From assembly GCF_000296215.2 (NCBI RefSeq), contig NZ_CP013949.1, positions 6,193,501 to 6,257,500 on the forward strand: a stretch of 64,000 bases of DNA, in the 5' to 3' direction. Shown in pieces: positions 30,196 to 39,525 of the stretch (position 1 is its first letter; each line of letters starts with the position of its first letter). This DNA comes from Bradyrhizobium sp. CCGE-LA001 (GTDB lineage Bacteria; Pseudomonadota; Alphaproteobacteria; Rhizobiales; Xanthobacteraceae). The notes under the pieces are model-generated. The model searched no databases. It saw only the letters and a program-made list of their open reading frames with translations, and had not been told where the DNA came from. A program made the translations under genes and the position numbers.

Positions 30196-30226
30196 TTGAA
30201 CCTCACGCTGCGTCAGGACGTAGGCT
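30196..30226 (+). promoter_or_regulatory. MerR-type promoter, copy 1
   Basis: TTGAAC, a 19-base spacer carrying the imperfect dyad CCTCACGC-TGCGTCAGG, then TAGGCT. A 19-base spacer with a centred dyad is the signature of promoters controlled by MerR-family regulators, which untwist the over-long spacer. It points toward the carbonic anhydrase gene 230 bases downstream. Three similar sites occur at 31719, 38272 and 39526. Confidence 0.5.
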
Positions 30227-30455
30227 GGAAAGCGTAATGAAGGTCCGCGATCTCTCATATTCCGCTCGCTTCCATTTGGGACCACGCTCACAAGCGCGCT
30301 ATCAAAAAGGAGCTCTAGGTGTATGGTCGAACGCATCGATTACATGCCTTTGCAACTCATTTAGTGCAGCGCAATTGGGCGCATGGGCACGGGTCAGCCG
30401 CAAGCGGAGGCCGGCGTCATGCAATGCGCTGGAGAAGAGCGATGAGAGGAAAGAC

Positions 30456-31193
30456 ATGTGTGAAGGGTGTCTCCCGTTCCTGCCTCGTCCGACGGCGCCG
30501 TCCCGCCGTTCTCTAATGCTGTTCGCTGCTTCGGCGGCCGGCATGATGTTTGGCGGTAGGATTGCGCGCGCGATGGAGCCAACAGCGCCGCCCAAACCAG
30601 ACAACCTGCTCTCGCCGAGGGCTTCGCTGGCGCGACTCTTGGAAGGCAATGCGCGCTATGTTCAGGGCGTATCGCGGGGCGGCGACTTCAGGCGGGAACG
30701 CAACGCTCTGGTCGGCGGCCAAAATCCATATGCGGCAGTCCTAACCTGCGCCGATTCGCGAATCGTCCCCGAGTATGTTTTCAATAGCGGACTTGGCGAT
30801 CTGTTCGTTTGCCGTGTTGCCGGCAATTTCGCTAACGATGAGACCATCGCCAGCATGGAATATGCGGTGGCGGTGCTAAATACGCCCTTAATCCTGGTAC
30901 TCGGCCATGATCGCTGCGGGGCAGTCAGTGCTACGATCGACTCCTTAAAGGACCACACTACTCTGCCGGGACACATTCCATCCCTCGTTTCCGCACTTGC
31001 CCCCGCGGTCAAGGCTTCCTCCCACGAGAGCGGAGATGCTCTTGCCAATGCGATCCGCCAAAACGTGGCTGAGAACGTTTATAAGCTAATGTCAGCAGCC
31101 CCGCTTCTGAAGCTGGCAGTCGAGCAGAATAGGCTGAGGGTCGTCGGCGGTCTTTATCGGCTCGATACCGGTAGGGTCGATCTGCTGAGCTAA
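30456..31193 (+). CDS. Beta-class carbonic anhydrase, Tat-exported
   Basis: A 245-residue protein. The N terminus carries a twin-arginine signal (PSRRSLMLFAASAAGMMF, cleaved around ARAM), so it should act in the periplasm. The mature part has the beta-carbonic-anhydrase zinc ligands: Cys and Asp-Arg in TCADSRIVPE, and His and Cys in GHDRCGAV. It interconverts CO2 and bicarbonate. The ATG at 30456 follows GAGAGGAAAG; the frame is open far upstream, but the Tat signal fixes the start. The MerR-type promoter at 30196 is a candidate driver. Periplasmic carbonic anhydrase may help bacteroids handle plant-derived CO2 and bicarbonate, which is an inference. Confidence 0.88.
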   Translation: MCEGCLPFLPRPTAPSRRSLMLFAASAAGMMFGGRIARAMEPTAPPKPDNLLSPRASLARLLEGNARYVQGVSRGGDFRRERNALVGGQNPYAAVLTCADSRIVPEYVFNSGLGDLFVCRVAGNFANDETIASMEYAVAVLNTPLILVLGHDRCGAVSATIDSLKDHTTLPGHIPSLVSALAPAVKASSHESGDALANAIRQNVAENVYKLMSAAPLLKLAVEQNRLRVVGGLYRLDTGRVDLLS

Positions 31194-31718
31194 TACTCAT
31201 TAGAACGCTTCCTCGAGCCGCCGCGAGTCACGAGGATAGCGGAACGGCGTGAGACCTCTCTATAACGCCCATTGACCTCTAATCGCTTGAGGCAAGAATG
31301 ATGTGGAGCGGATTCGCCGCTTCCTGCAGCATGCAGGCCAGCAACTCTATCGATCAGAACGGCTCTCCACGTATGGAGCACGGGGCGCCGATCTCGTGAT
31401 GTGCCATGCAGATGTGCTCGACAGCCATCTGATAATTCTTCAAGGCCTAGCGGCAAGTCGCCAGGATCGCTCGAAGCAGTTGTTGTCAAAACTGCCATGT
31501 CTCGCTTGGGGTCATCGAAGTTCGCTATGCCTTCTGACTGACGAGGAGGTTCGATACGTGACCTGAAGGTTCGTGTGCTAAGCTGACGAGGCGAGCATTC
31601 GGAGAACATCGACCCATGGTGAGATCGCAAAGAATGATGATGCGCAACTGCCCGGATTACTCACAGGGCACGCCTCATCAGTAGACACATTGAATTTTCG
31701 CGAACGTCGCGAAAGCCC
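31194..31718. other. Gene-free stretch
   Basis: Several frames of 60-145 codons overlap on both strands, but none has a ribosome-binding site plus protein-like composition. Nothing recognised. Confidence 0.4.
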
Positions 31719-31749
31719 TTGAATCGCACGTAGCGTCAGATTGTAGGAT
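31719..31749 (+). promoter_or_regulatory. MerR-type promoter, copy 2
   Basis: TTGAAT, 19-base spacer, TAGGAT. From CTTGAAT to TGTAGG it is identical to copy 3 (38272) except for one base in about 31. No gene follows within 700 bases, but the small RNA candidate at 32027 does, so this promoter may serve an RNA. Confidence 0.5.
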
Positions 31750-32026
31750 CTTGGAATGAGATCGAGATCTGACAAACCAACTTGGGCTGCTGCTTAGCAT
31801 CTGGGGCGATGGCATACTTGGAATTCTCCATTCTTTGGCGTCATGGGCTTTCGAGCTACGTCCGGGTATCGCCATGCGCGGCTTCCGCATGACCCACTCT
31901 ACCAGTGGCAAGCGAATACTGACCAATTCACCCGCGCTATCGCGGGCTGCCGGCCAGCGTAGGCGGATATCATCTCCAAGACACGGAGGCGATATCAGGC
32001 TTAGCTGGGATTGATCTTATGTTAGA
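31750..32026. other. Leader between MerR-type promoter and small RNA candidate
   Basis: No gene. Near its end CTTAGC (32000-32005), 17 bases and TAGAAT (32023-32028) resemble a housekeeping promoter that could start a transcript close to the first hairpin at 32027. Confidence 0.35.
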
Positions 32027-32160
32027 ATTTGCGGCACCTCCTGACCGCAAATAAGCCGTCGGCAACTCTCCCTTGCCGACGATTGGTGCGATGTGTAGCA
32101 GCATCGCTCCGTTCCAGTCTGACTTAGCCCGGCTTCAGAGAATGAGGCCGGGCACTTTTT
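32027..32160 (+). ncRNA. Candidate trans-acting small RNA with anti-Shine-Dalgarno loops
   Basis: Four stem-loops in 134 bases. HP1 is a perfect 8-bp stem ATTTGCGG/CCGCAAAT (32027-32052) with loop CACCTCCTGA. HP2 is a perfect 8-bp stem CGTCGGCA/TGCCGACG (32057-32081) with loop ACTCTCCCT. HP3 is GCGATG/CATCGC (32088-32107). HP4 is GCCCGGC/GCCGGGC (32127-32153) followed by ACTTTTT, a rho-independent terminator. Loops with CCTCCT and CTCCC complement ribosome-binding sites. This is the plan of the alphaproteobacterial alpha-r14/'cuckoo' type sRNAs (for example NfeR1 in Sinorhizobium), which silence mRNAs. A housekeeping-like promoter lies just before it. The family assignment is by structure, not by alignment. 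Confidence 0.6.
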
Positions 32161-32379
32161 GCTTCCGCGTCCCGCGTAGACCCCAGGATAGTTGATCATT
32201 CCCGTTGCCAGCGGCGAGCAGCTCGGCGCTTTCTTTGTAAGACTTAACCGGCTCATCAGGTCTTGGATGATAAAGTCGGTCAAGGCGTGAACACCATCTT
32301 CGCCGACGCCATCGACCCTAGATGAGGCCGTCACCGATCTGCATTTTGGTGGCAAATGTCGCGCAGCCAGTCTTCGTTT

Positions 32380-33240
32380 TCACCGAGGTAATTTGCAGTC
32401 AGGCCGATGGTGGTGACGTGATGATCCTCGTTGGTCGGCGCTGTAATGCCGCTCGAGTGGAGACCGCTGATGCCAGTGTCCAATCCAGGCCAGAAGCTCG
32501 TCCAGCCGGTGAGATAGGTGGGCGGCGATGGGACAAAGGATGTCCGTGAGCCGGACCTGTGGATCGAGGCGTTTCATTTTGGCGTGATGATCAAGCTATA
32601 CATGGAAGCACGCGCGCCATCCGCCGCGATCAGAGCCACAGAACAACCAGAATCTTCGTCCAAGAGCGATGCCTCGCAACCTAGTTTCGGCGGCATTGCC
32701 GGAGAGACCGACTCGTCCGTCCTCCAGGACCGCGTGAAGCTCGCTCACGGCTTCAGCAACTAATTGAGCGCCTTGGCCGGTCGTGCCGTGGGACAGCTTG
32801 GCGAGCTGCTCCCGCATTTAGACCTGCAAGTCCTCGACCAGAAGCCGGCTCAGCGTCTGTCAAATCTCCAGGCGCCCAGCACGCTGCTGGCCAACAGCGT
32901 AGTGCGTAGGCCAGGTCCGGCGCCGACTGCCGCCAAGCAGTGATAACTACCATAGATTATCGGCCGAAGGGGTCGCTGAAGGATGTGCGGCGGTCGGCTC
33001 GCGATGGCCACGCCGCGCTCGCTCAATAAGACCGTCAGCGACCGCAGCAGATCCTCAGGAATTGGAAAACGGTCGTCGCGTCGGCAAGCACGACCTCACC
33101 GGCGATCGCGACGGCAGCCTGGTGCTCTTAGGGATGCTCGCCCCTACTCGCGGGAGTAGTCGATGATCGCCGCCTGGGGCCCGGAGCCGCTAAATGCCCG
33201 ATCGTCCGAGACGCAGATCCACATCGTGCCGTGACAATCA
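32380..33240 (-). mobile_element. Degenerate IS66-family transposase remnant
   Basis: Pieces of an IS66 transposase appear in order on the minus strand but in different frames. Near 33240-33140: MWICVSDDRAFSGSGPQAA, like the family's WTYVRDDRPFGG. At 32817-32596: VLEDGRVGLSGNAAETRLRG followed by IALGRRFWLFCGSDRGG, the conserved C-terminal catalytic region. At 32577-32480: LDPQVRLTDIL and AHRLDELLAW, the conserved tail. Frameshifts and stops between them show a long-dead element. Terminal inverted repeats were not identified. Confidence 0.7.
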
Positions 33241-33500
33241 TGACCCTAATCGGCCTTACCGCTGCGAGTTCACGGAAGGCCTTTTTTGTTGGCTTACGCG
33301 CGCGGAAGACTCCGGATGGTGAATTGGACGCAGCTTAGGTGCCCATGTTGCCAGCTCGCCTGTACCACGCAGCCTTTCATACTCAGCAGTGAACTGCCAG
33401 GGCAAGCCCGCCATGGCGGCGCGGTGTACCATGTCCGCCGCCCGACGGCTTCGCCGGGACCTGAACGGGTCGTCTTTCTGCGGGTGAGCTAAGGTTCACC

Positions 33501-34148
33501 TCAAAGCTTGCTATTCTTGAGCAAGACATCGCCTTCCACTGCGCGCGGATAGTGAGTCGCCACTTCGAAGAAAGGTAAAAGATCGAGGATGGCTCGCAAT
33601 GACAACTGCCCTTCGTAGAGCTCCCGGTCGCTATATTCCGTGTAGATGAAGCGCGTGTTGCTCAAGGTCTGCATCCCTCCAGCGATGACATCAGACTCGG
33701 CTCCCTGCACATCCATCCAGATCAAATCGATGATGCTCAGGCCCACTTCGCTGCACCAATCGTCAAGCCGTTGGCTTTCAACTGAGATGGGGCGGTCGAA
33801 GCGGACCCATTCATATTCCGTAAGATGATTCTTCGGCCGGCGGATTGAGCCAGAGAGGTCCCATTCTTGTGCATCTCCTTCTCCATTGCTGGGATGGAAG
33901 TCGACCTTCCCGTTTCGATCGCTTATCGCAATCTCGAACAGATTCACTTTTTGAAGATACGGACCCATGTTCTTCTTGAAGCGAGCGCTCGCGCGGGGGT
34001 CCGGCTCAAAACAGTATAGTTGCGCCCCTGGGCACAATTTGAGAAACTGTTTCGTATCGGTTCCATCGTTGCAGCCGATGTCCAGGATGACCGGATTTGG
34101 CTTCTGAATCCGTGAAAGTATGTGCTGATGTTCGTCGACTTTTTGCAT
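33501..34148 (-). CDS. FkbM-family SAM-dependent methyltransferase
   Basis: A 215-residue methyltransferase. The SAM-binding motif is VILDIGCNDGTDTKQFLKL (about residue 20) with CFEPDPRASARF as the ribose-binding acidic strand, and IDLIWMDVQGAESDVIAGG is the FkbM signature. The family O-methylates sugars, polyketides and glycans; Bradyrhizobium islands often carry such genes near glycan or Nod-factor loci. No partner genes flank it, so the substrate is unknown. It looks complete. The start at 34148 has no strong ribosome-binding site. Confidence 0.82.
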   Translation of the reverse strand: MQKVDEHQHILSRIQKPNPVILDIGCNDGTDTKQFLKLCPGAQLYCFEPDPRASARFKKNMGPYLQKVNLFEIAISDRNGKVDFHPSNGEGDAQEWDLSGSIRRPKNHLTEYEWVRFDRPISVESQRLDDWCSEVGLSIIDLIWMDVQGAESDVIAGGMQTLSNTRFIYTEYSDRELYEGQLSLRAILDLLPFFEVATHYPRAVEGDVLLKNSKL

Positions 34149-35208
34149 TAGCGCGCAGATCCACTGAAGCTTTTCCTTCTAGAGGGAAATCACACGCGAT
34201 ACGTAACGGCGCAACACATATCAACGTATATCCCCTATATCACCCGGATATGCTGCAAGCCGGCGTGACAGCCCAGAATGAGCGGGTGGGCAAGGCGTAG
34301 CCATTCAAATCAATAGTGGAAACGTCGATTGGTGCTTACCAGCGGCACGCTGCCCAATTTCACGATTATGCTCGCTGGATAACTAAAGCGGCCCACCTTT
34401 GCGCTTTTGAGGCGGCCGACGTTGAGCTCAGCAACACGAAGCCCGCGCGAGACGAAGGCGATCTGTGAAGCCACGGCCATCACCGATACGTCACGCTGGA
34501 CAGACGCATTTGACGTGAAGGGCTGGCCGATTCGGCTAGTACCAACGTACGTGCCGCGGCCTAGGCATGTACCAGAGTGCAGTTTCTATTTTGCTCAAGA
34601 ATGTGCGCCGACGCGCGATCCCCAACGTCCAAGAACGAGATGATGCAGGAAGTTCCCGAACGGATCGCTGTAGGGCGGCACCGCGATCGCCCGACTGTGG
34701 AAGCTTATCAAGCTGGCCATTAGAAGGACCTCCGCCGTGGCCACTCGTGGCTAGCGAAGGCACAGCCATATCCAAAAGACGCTGGCCAACACAATAGCGA
34801 CATCGCAAAGGTACTTCAGGCTGCCAGGAACTGACAATAAGCAGCCGAGATTAGCTCCATCACAATCTGGTCGCCGGCACATTTGTTACATCCATCGGGA
34901 GCAGCGCTTCCAACCTACAGTGCTGGCTCCGTCGGCGGCCCTGACGCATTATCCACTATATCCGCTGTAGTAGTCGATCCACCCCGCTCTTAAGGTCAGT
35001 CACAGGCCTGCTGAAGCCTCGCCTCGAGAGGCGTTGCGCGGGGAACTCGGGTAAGCTCGCTGGGACCAACGAAAGGCCAATATGGCTCTTGGCGCAAGGC
35101 GAGACGTGCCCACTGATCGGCGGCATCGAGGCAATCGACCCGTTTGATTTGCACATGGCGGAAAGTGTTACGCGAAGCATAACCCGTGCTCCATATCCAT
35201 CCAGCCCA
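34149..35208. other. Gene-free stretch
   Basis: About 1.06 kb with only short frames and no recognisable domain. Probably decayed sequence. Confidence 0.45.
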
Positions 35209-35628
35209 TCACGATATCGCCTGCATCTGTGCAAACAAGATGGCTGCGTCGGAAGGTCCCAGCCCAACGATACCTACGAAACCCGGCGGCGGCATCGGAA
35301 TATCCCGATTGATGGGCCTCCAGAGATGCAGGCAATACCGGCTGTTATTCACATATTGCGAATGGGGCGGATGCAACTGCATCACACATTCCTCCTCCTC
35401 CCAAAACAGGTCCTTAACGAAGCACATCTCTTCCCAATTCGGACAACGCCGTAGTGTCGAGACAGCGACGTGCTCCCAGCCTGGGCGTACAAGTGCAGTG
35501 ATGTTGAGCTCGCAGCCACAGGGTCCTTGCACAAGAAATTGGCCGCATGGACCTGATCCAGGAGCACTGGCTAGTCGGCCAGATCGTACCCGGCCTGCCT
35601 CAACCTTTTCTATGATCTGCGACCGCAC
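35209..35628 (-). CDS. Hypothetical protein with DUF7694-like domain
   Basis: A frame of up to 139 residues whose central part is clearly protein-like: HVAVSTLRRCPNWEEMCFVK, then DLFWEEEECVMQLHPPHSQY and NSRYCLHLWRP. This WEEM-K-LFW-E-E-V-QLHPP pattern belongs to a phage-type domain (DUF7694) found in prophages and islands. The function is unknown. The start is uncertain, since the first about 30 residues are not conserved-looking. It may be a relic of an integrated phage. Confidence 0.55.
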   Translation of the reverse strand: MRSQIIEKVEAGRVRSGRLASAPGSGPCGQFLVQGPCGCELNITALVRPGWEHVAVSTLRRCPNWEEMCFVKDLFWEEEECVMQLHPPHSQYVNNSRYCLHLWRPINRDIPMPPPGFVGIVGLGPSDAAILFAQMQAIS

Positions 35629-36643
35629 GCTGTCTCCTTAGCTCCGCGCATATCGTTGAAGTCCCAGCTAGATGACGTTGTTCTGCAGAATTGGCGCCGG
35701 TTCGCTCCTCAGTCCCGTATCGCGGTGGATGTCGTGACCACAACCCCACCGCATCCAGCACGCAGATGCCTCCCCAGATTCGATGCAGCCGCCTCATCGT
35801 CATTCATAGACCGTGCTTGAAAGTGGCGGACAGCCTACCTAAGCCCCTTTTCCCGGATTTGGTACGACACAATAATCATGCCTCCGGAAGTACGGTTTTC
35901 CTTTTCGTCTCCTCTGGCTACCCGTCGAGCCTCAAACAGCGGTAATAAGTCATCTGTGTGGCGTTACGAACTAATTATAGGCTTAGCGCCAACTAGGGCT
36001 TCGTCTGCGTAACCAATCACTGGTTCGTTGATAATTTGCCCCGGCTAGACGCTTTCTCTGTAATCCAGGCCGGGCTCAGCTTGCCCGCCTTGCCTGATCG
36101 ACGAACCCCGTTACCTTATGGGTCGCTCTGGAAACGCGACTGCATCAGCTTTATCGCCTCCGATCAGCAATCTGTCTCCGGACCAATATGCTCCAAAAGA
36201 TGGCTCAGGATTTAGCCAGGTAGTAGACGGTGAGATTTCGGCACCGCGCCTTCAGCGTGACCGAAGCCTGTAGCGCGCTTCACAGGAACAGGCGTTTCAC
36301 TGCGAGCGAAGACGTGACAGCCCAGTGCCCGGCTTGGCCTAACTGCCCGTAGATGGGTTCGAGCGGTCTCAGACATGTAACCTGCCTGGCATGCTCAAAG
36401 GGAGCGCGGCCACGTATTCAAAGGCAACATTACGACTGGCCCGAATATCGCAAGAAGCCGACCAGCTGGTCGGATGTGATTGCATTGTAGAGTTCGGATG
36501 TTGACTTATCTTGCAACGAGCGTGAATCGCCGGATTCCAAGGTCACTTCAGATATCTGAGGTGACAATGACGGCGGCCCGACAATACATCTGGTCCATTT
36601 CGCTTCTGGCGGCAAGCTCCCCAATTCAAGCGAACGGCCGGCA
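35629..36643. other. Gene-free stretch
   Basis: About 1 kb. A minus-strand frame at 36430-36624 (64 codons) is polar and lacks a good start signal. No other structure recognised. Confidence 0.4.
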
Positions 36644-36898
36644 ATGACCCTCCATTTTCACCGCGCCATCGAGCATCTCGAAGTATGGAGCGCAGCCGAG
36701 GATGGCTTCTCATTTGTGATTACTTATGAAACCCCGACTGGTCCCGGCTTTCGCGGGCGTTCAGGCTATGTAGCCTCCTGGCGACCTCCTGGCGATCGCC
36801 GTGGCGCCATAAGAATCGGTGGTTCGCCCTTTCGAACGTTCTTCACGGCGGAGGGTGCTTGCAACAGGATGCTCGAATATCTGACGGAGGAGAACTGA
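36644..36898 (+). CDS. Conserved hypothetical protein
   Basis: An 84-residue protein: LEVWSAAEDGFSFVITYETP, then GRSGYVASWRPPG and a C-terminal helix EGACNRMLEYLTEEN. It alternates beta strands and ends in a helix, a compact globular pattern seen in small Bradyrhizobium proteins of unknown role. No signal peptide or membrane segment. Confidence 0.55.
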   Translation: MTLHFHRAIEHLEVWSAAEDGFSFVITYETPTGPGFRGRSGYVASWRPPGDRRGAIRIGGSPFRTFFTAEGACNRMLEYLTEEN

Positions 36899-37085
36899 CG
36901 TGAGACTGATCGTTCGCTGCAACGCACGCGGCGAGTGCGGTACTAGGGGAGCCTCGCGAAAGGCAGCCAGCCTCAAGCGCAGGAGCACACCTTCATGAGT
37001 TCTTTCACTGATTAATTCCGGCCGCCCTGCTTCTGGTTCAGAGGGACGCCTTGTCGTGTCGGTGATGTCCGATTCAAGACCTCGA

Positions 37086-37199
37086 TGTCGAGAACCTGAC
37101 AATTGTTCATGCTAAACCGCTCCCAAATCTAGCTCGGAAACCGCCTCGTCTCATATGCTTCAGCGCTGCGACGGCATTTCACATGGCATGCCGATTGCT
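37086..37199 (+). promoter_or_regulatory. NifA/sigma-54-type promoter with upstream activator site
   Basis: TGGCAT-GCCGA-TTGCT at 37184-37199 fits the -24/-12 consensus with the required 10 bases between GG and GC. A perfect NifA-type site TGT-N10-ACA lies at 37086-37101, about 90 bases upstream, the usual distance. Predicted transcription starts near 37211 and leads into the 37-residue ORF at 37332. Confidence 0.6.
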
Positions 37200-37331
37200 G
37201 AAGACAGTATTGCCGAGCAACGTAGGTTTCTGACGCTCATTCTGCAGAGACCCCCATAGCTCTCGGTCGGTAGGAAGGCGTAGTGGTCAGACTATCGATG
37301 CGGGAACGCAACACCGCCTACCTCAGATCAC

Positions 37332-37445
37332 ATGAATGCTTCGCAACCACCGAGGGCCTGGAACTACGGGCTGATTGCAGCGCTTCTTTTCAATGCGCTG
37401 CTCTGGGCCGGGATATATTGGGTAGTCACAACGCTTTTTTACTGA
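37332..37445 (+). CDS. Small single-pass membrane protein (37 residues)
   Basis: An ATG frame coding MNASQPPRAWNYGLIA, then a run of hydrophobic residues (ALLFNALLWAGIYWVV) and a TTLFY end. This is one clean transmembrane helix preceded by a short polar, Pro-rich head, as in many genuine bacterial small membrane proteins. It lies about 120 bases after the transcription start predicted from the NifA/sigma-54-type promoter at 37184. The ribosome-binding site is weak, the main doubt. By analogy with other tiny membrane proteins it may modulate a membrane complex in bacteroids, which is speculation. Confidence 0.5.
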   Translation: MNASQPPRAWNYGLIAALLFNALLWAGIYWVVTTLFY

Positions 37446-37726
37446 ATGCACTACTCCGAGCATGCATCGTGAAGCTATCGATGCGCCCAGCCAGCTTACA
37501 TACTGCGGCTTCAGGCCTGTCTTAGGTACTCGATAGAACGCGCGTACGTAGCAGGCAAGCAGTCGTTCAAGCGACGCCTCGCTGACCATTCAGCTCCGGC
37601 GGGACGACACAAACCGAGGACACTACACAGCACGCGTGGATATAGAGTCGATGCCGCGCCCCTCGGTCAAGGGCCGGACCTAGCTCCCTTTCAACCGGCT
37701 CAGGTTCTGTCGAGAACTGCGGAGCA

Positions 37727-37945
37727 CTAGAACTCCGGAGTGTGGTCTTGCTCGCTATCGTTCATGCACGTCCGCAACTCTTGGGCACGGCGCGCTAGCT
37801 TGTCATACTCCTCGGCGATCTTGAATAGCCTCGCTCGAGCTTTGCCGTCCTCCAAGGCTGCCCCCTTAGTTCGCGTTGCTTCTGCACGGCGCCGCCAGTG
37901 ATCGGGATCGCAGAGCTTGCTTTTCGGATTCATCGGCCTGAACAT
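37727..37945 (-). CDS. Conserved small hypothetical protein
   Basis: A protein of up to 72 residues (MFRPMNPKSKLCDPDHWRRR, then AEATRTKGAALEDGKARARL and FKIAEEYDKLARRA). It is helical and charged, and belongs to a type of small protein very common in Bradyrhizobium with the pattern DPxHWRxRAEExR...AEEYDKLA. The second ATG (MNPKSK) is the more likely start. The function is unknown. Confidence 0.6.
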   Translation of the reverse strand: MFRPMNPKSKLCDPDHWRRRAEATRTKGAALEDGKARARLFKIAEEYDKLARRAQELRTCMNDSEQDHTPEF

Positions 37946-38271
37946 GCAACCTGTATATCGCAGAAAATCGATGCCGGTGATCCGTACGTTTACTTAAGCC
38001 GTTTTGCCGCAGCTCTACCAACCATCCGCCTCGTATTGCGCCACCAACATTGCGCGCGCGCGTTCTGATCAAACATTGACGCTATGTGCATCTCGCGACG
38101 ATTCCGAGAACATCACGATCTTTTCCGTAGGAAATGGGCAAGTGCGCCCGACGCATAGTCCGACATAGCACATTTCATCCACAACGAGGTGAAATGGTCC
38201 AGCGCAGACACACTCCCTTCTCGGTTCGATCACTCAAATGTACTAATTCAGACATCGGATTACAAAAGGGC
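37946..38271. other. Gene-free stretch
   Basis: No gene recognised before the MerR-type promoter at 38272. Confidence 0.4.
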
Positions 38272-38302
38272 TTGAATCGCACGTAGCGTTAGATTGTAGG
38301 TT
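38272..38302 (+). promoter_or_regulatory. MerR-type promoter, copy 3
   Basis: TTGAAT, 19-base spacer, TAGGTT; nearly identical to copy 2. The next convincing gene on this strand is the secreted Cys-rich protein at 38877, 575 bases on. Confidence 0.45.
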
Positions 38303-38876
38303 CATCGCAAGTGGTGCCTCACCGACACTCTAGACCTCCCTGAGAGCTAATGAGAACAGCGCATGCCTCACCCTCTACACTCATCCGACAAAGCTCAGTG
38401 GGTCAGGCACTGGGGCGAAAGCACGCTCGTGTGACCTATCCGTTCGGATTACGGCACACACGAGGCTACCGGAATCCCCCACTGAGCTCGCATCATAGTC
38501 AGCACTTTCAACAACGAGGCACCTTCCTCTCAACCTCCAATCTCGCTTCTGCTCAAAGGCGCGCTAGCGGGAACGCATCAAACGAGACCTCTGTGCGCTA
38601 CCAGACCCGGGGTCCAGCCACGGGGATGTTGACTAGTCGGATTTTGCCATCTGCCGCGGCACCTTCGTTCATCCCAGCGCCTTCAGTTGTTGTTCCCTCG
38701 GAGTCCGAACCGAGGACCGCCGGTCGGCGAGGTGCTTCGCAACCGCGGGCGTGTCGCGCCTGCCGCTCTCCGCCACTAACGCAATGGGCGTTCCGGCCTG
38801 TTTCTCTGGTCGACAGCGTGGATCGCGCTCGGCCTAGGATCACTCATACTGCCAACCGAGTCCTTAAGGGGATATC
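38303..38876. other. Gene-free stretch before the Cys-rich protein gene
   Basis: A 176-codon frame at 38350-38880 spans it, but its composition (Arg/Ser/Pro-rich with no pattern) and lack of a ribosome-binding site make it unlikely to be a gene. It may be the long leader of a transcript from the promoter at 38272. Confidence 0.4.
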
Positions 38877-39182
38877 ATGACTCTCACACAGAAACTGCAC
38901 TGGCATTTTCTTCCGAAAACTCTCTGCTATGCAATCGTCTTTGTTGTAAGCGCCGCAACCGCATCTTTGGGACCCGAAGTGGCCGCTGCGGGAGATCAGC
39001 CGCCGACGGAAGCGGAGAAGGACGCTTGTATACAGGACGTCTTTCGCCTGTGTAGCAACCACATCCCGGATCCCACTGCGATCACATCGTGTCTCCGAGC
39101 CAAGCAGGCAGCCCTAAGTCATCAATGTCGCTACGTCATATCCGCCCGCGATAGTGCCAGAGGAAAGTCCGACACCAAGTGA
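38877..39182 (+). CDS. Secreted cysteine-rich (GLG1-type repeat) protein
   Basis: A 101-residue protein with a signal peptide (hydrophobic TLCYAIVFVVSAATASL, cleavage around EVAAAG) and a short mature domain with four cysteines: DACIQDVFRLCSNHIPD, then SCLRAKQAALSHQCRYVI. The pattern C-x6-C...C-x11-C with 'LS..C' matches the Cys-rich repeat found in Golgi GLG1 and in many small bacterial periplasmic proteins. Two disulfides are expected. AAGGGG precedes the ATG by five bases. The function is unknown; periplasmic location is well supported. Confidence 0.7.
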   Translation: MTLTQKLHWHFLPKTLCYAIVFVVSAATASLGPEVAAAGDQPPTEAEKDACIQDVFRLCSNHIPDPTAITSCLRAKQAALSHQCRYVISARDSARGKSDTK

Positions 39183-39525
39183 GAGCGAGCGATCCTGCAG
39201 GCCCGCTAGGCTGCCATACGGCGCTTCCGAGCCCTAGATGGGGGCCAGCGTTCTCGCTGACCCCATATCAAGACTCTTGACGAGCGGAGCGATAAAAAGC
39301 CAATCCAACCTTCCTACGCTAGACGGGTCCTTCTACACATCTCTGCCGCCCGGCACAGTCCAGACGGCCACGAGGAGAAAACCGTCAAAAGGCTCCGTCT
39401 GCGTGCGGCGTGCCGAAGCAGGCCTGGCCATTTGAAGGACAATGCAGCATGAATTGCAGTCCCTCCGCCAGAATTGATATCGAGCAAAGTCACGTTCTTC
39501 TTGGCAGGATCGCGCCAAGGAAGGC
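39183..39525. other. Gene-free stretch
   Basis: Nothing recognised. Confidence 0.4.

Noticed and set aside
30196..30226. Type III secretion (tts) box suggested by the GTCAG motif
   Set aside because: The part after GTCAG does not match the tts consensus, while the TTGAA-N19-TA spacing fits a MerR-type promoter in all four copies.
38350..38880. A 176-codon frame upstream of the Cys-rich protein
   Set aside because: Random-looking Arg/Ser/Pro composition and no start signal; it merely runs through a gene-free stretch.
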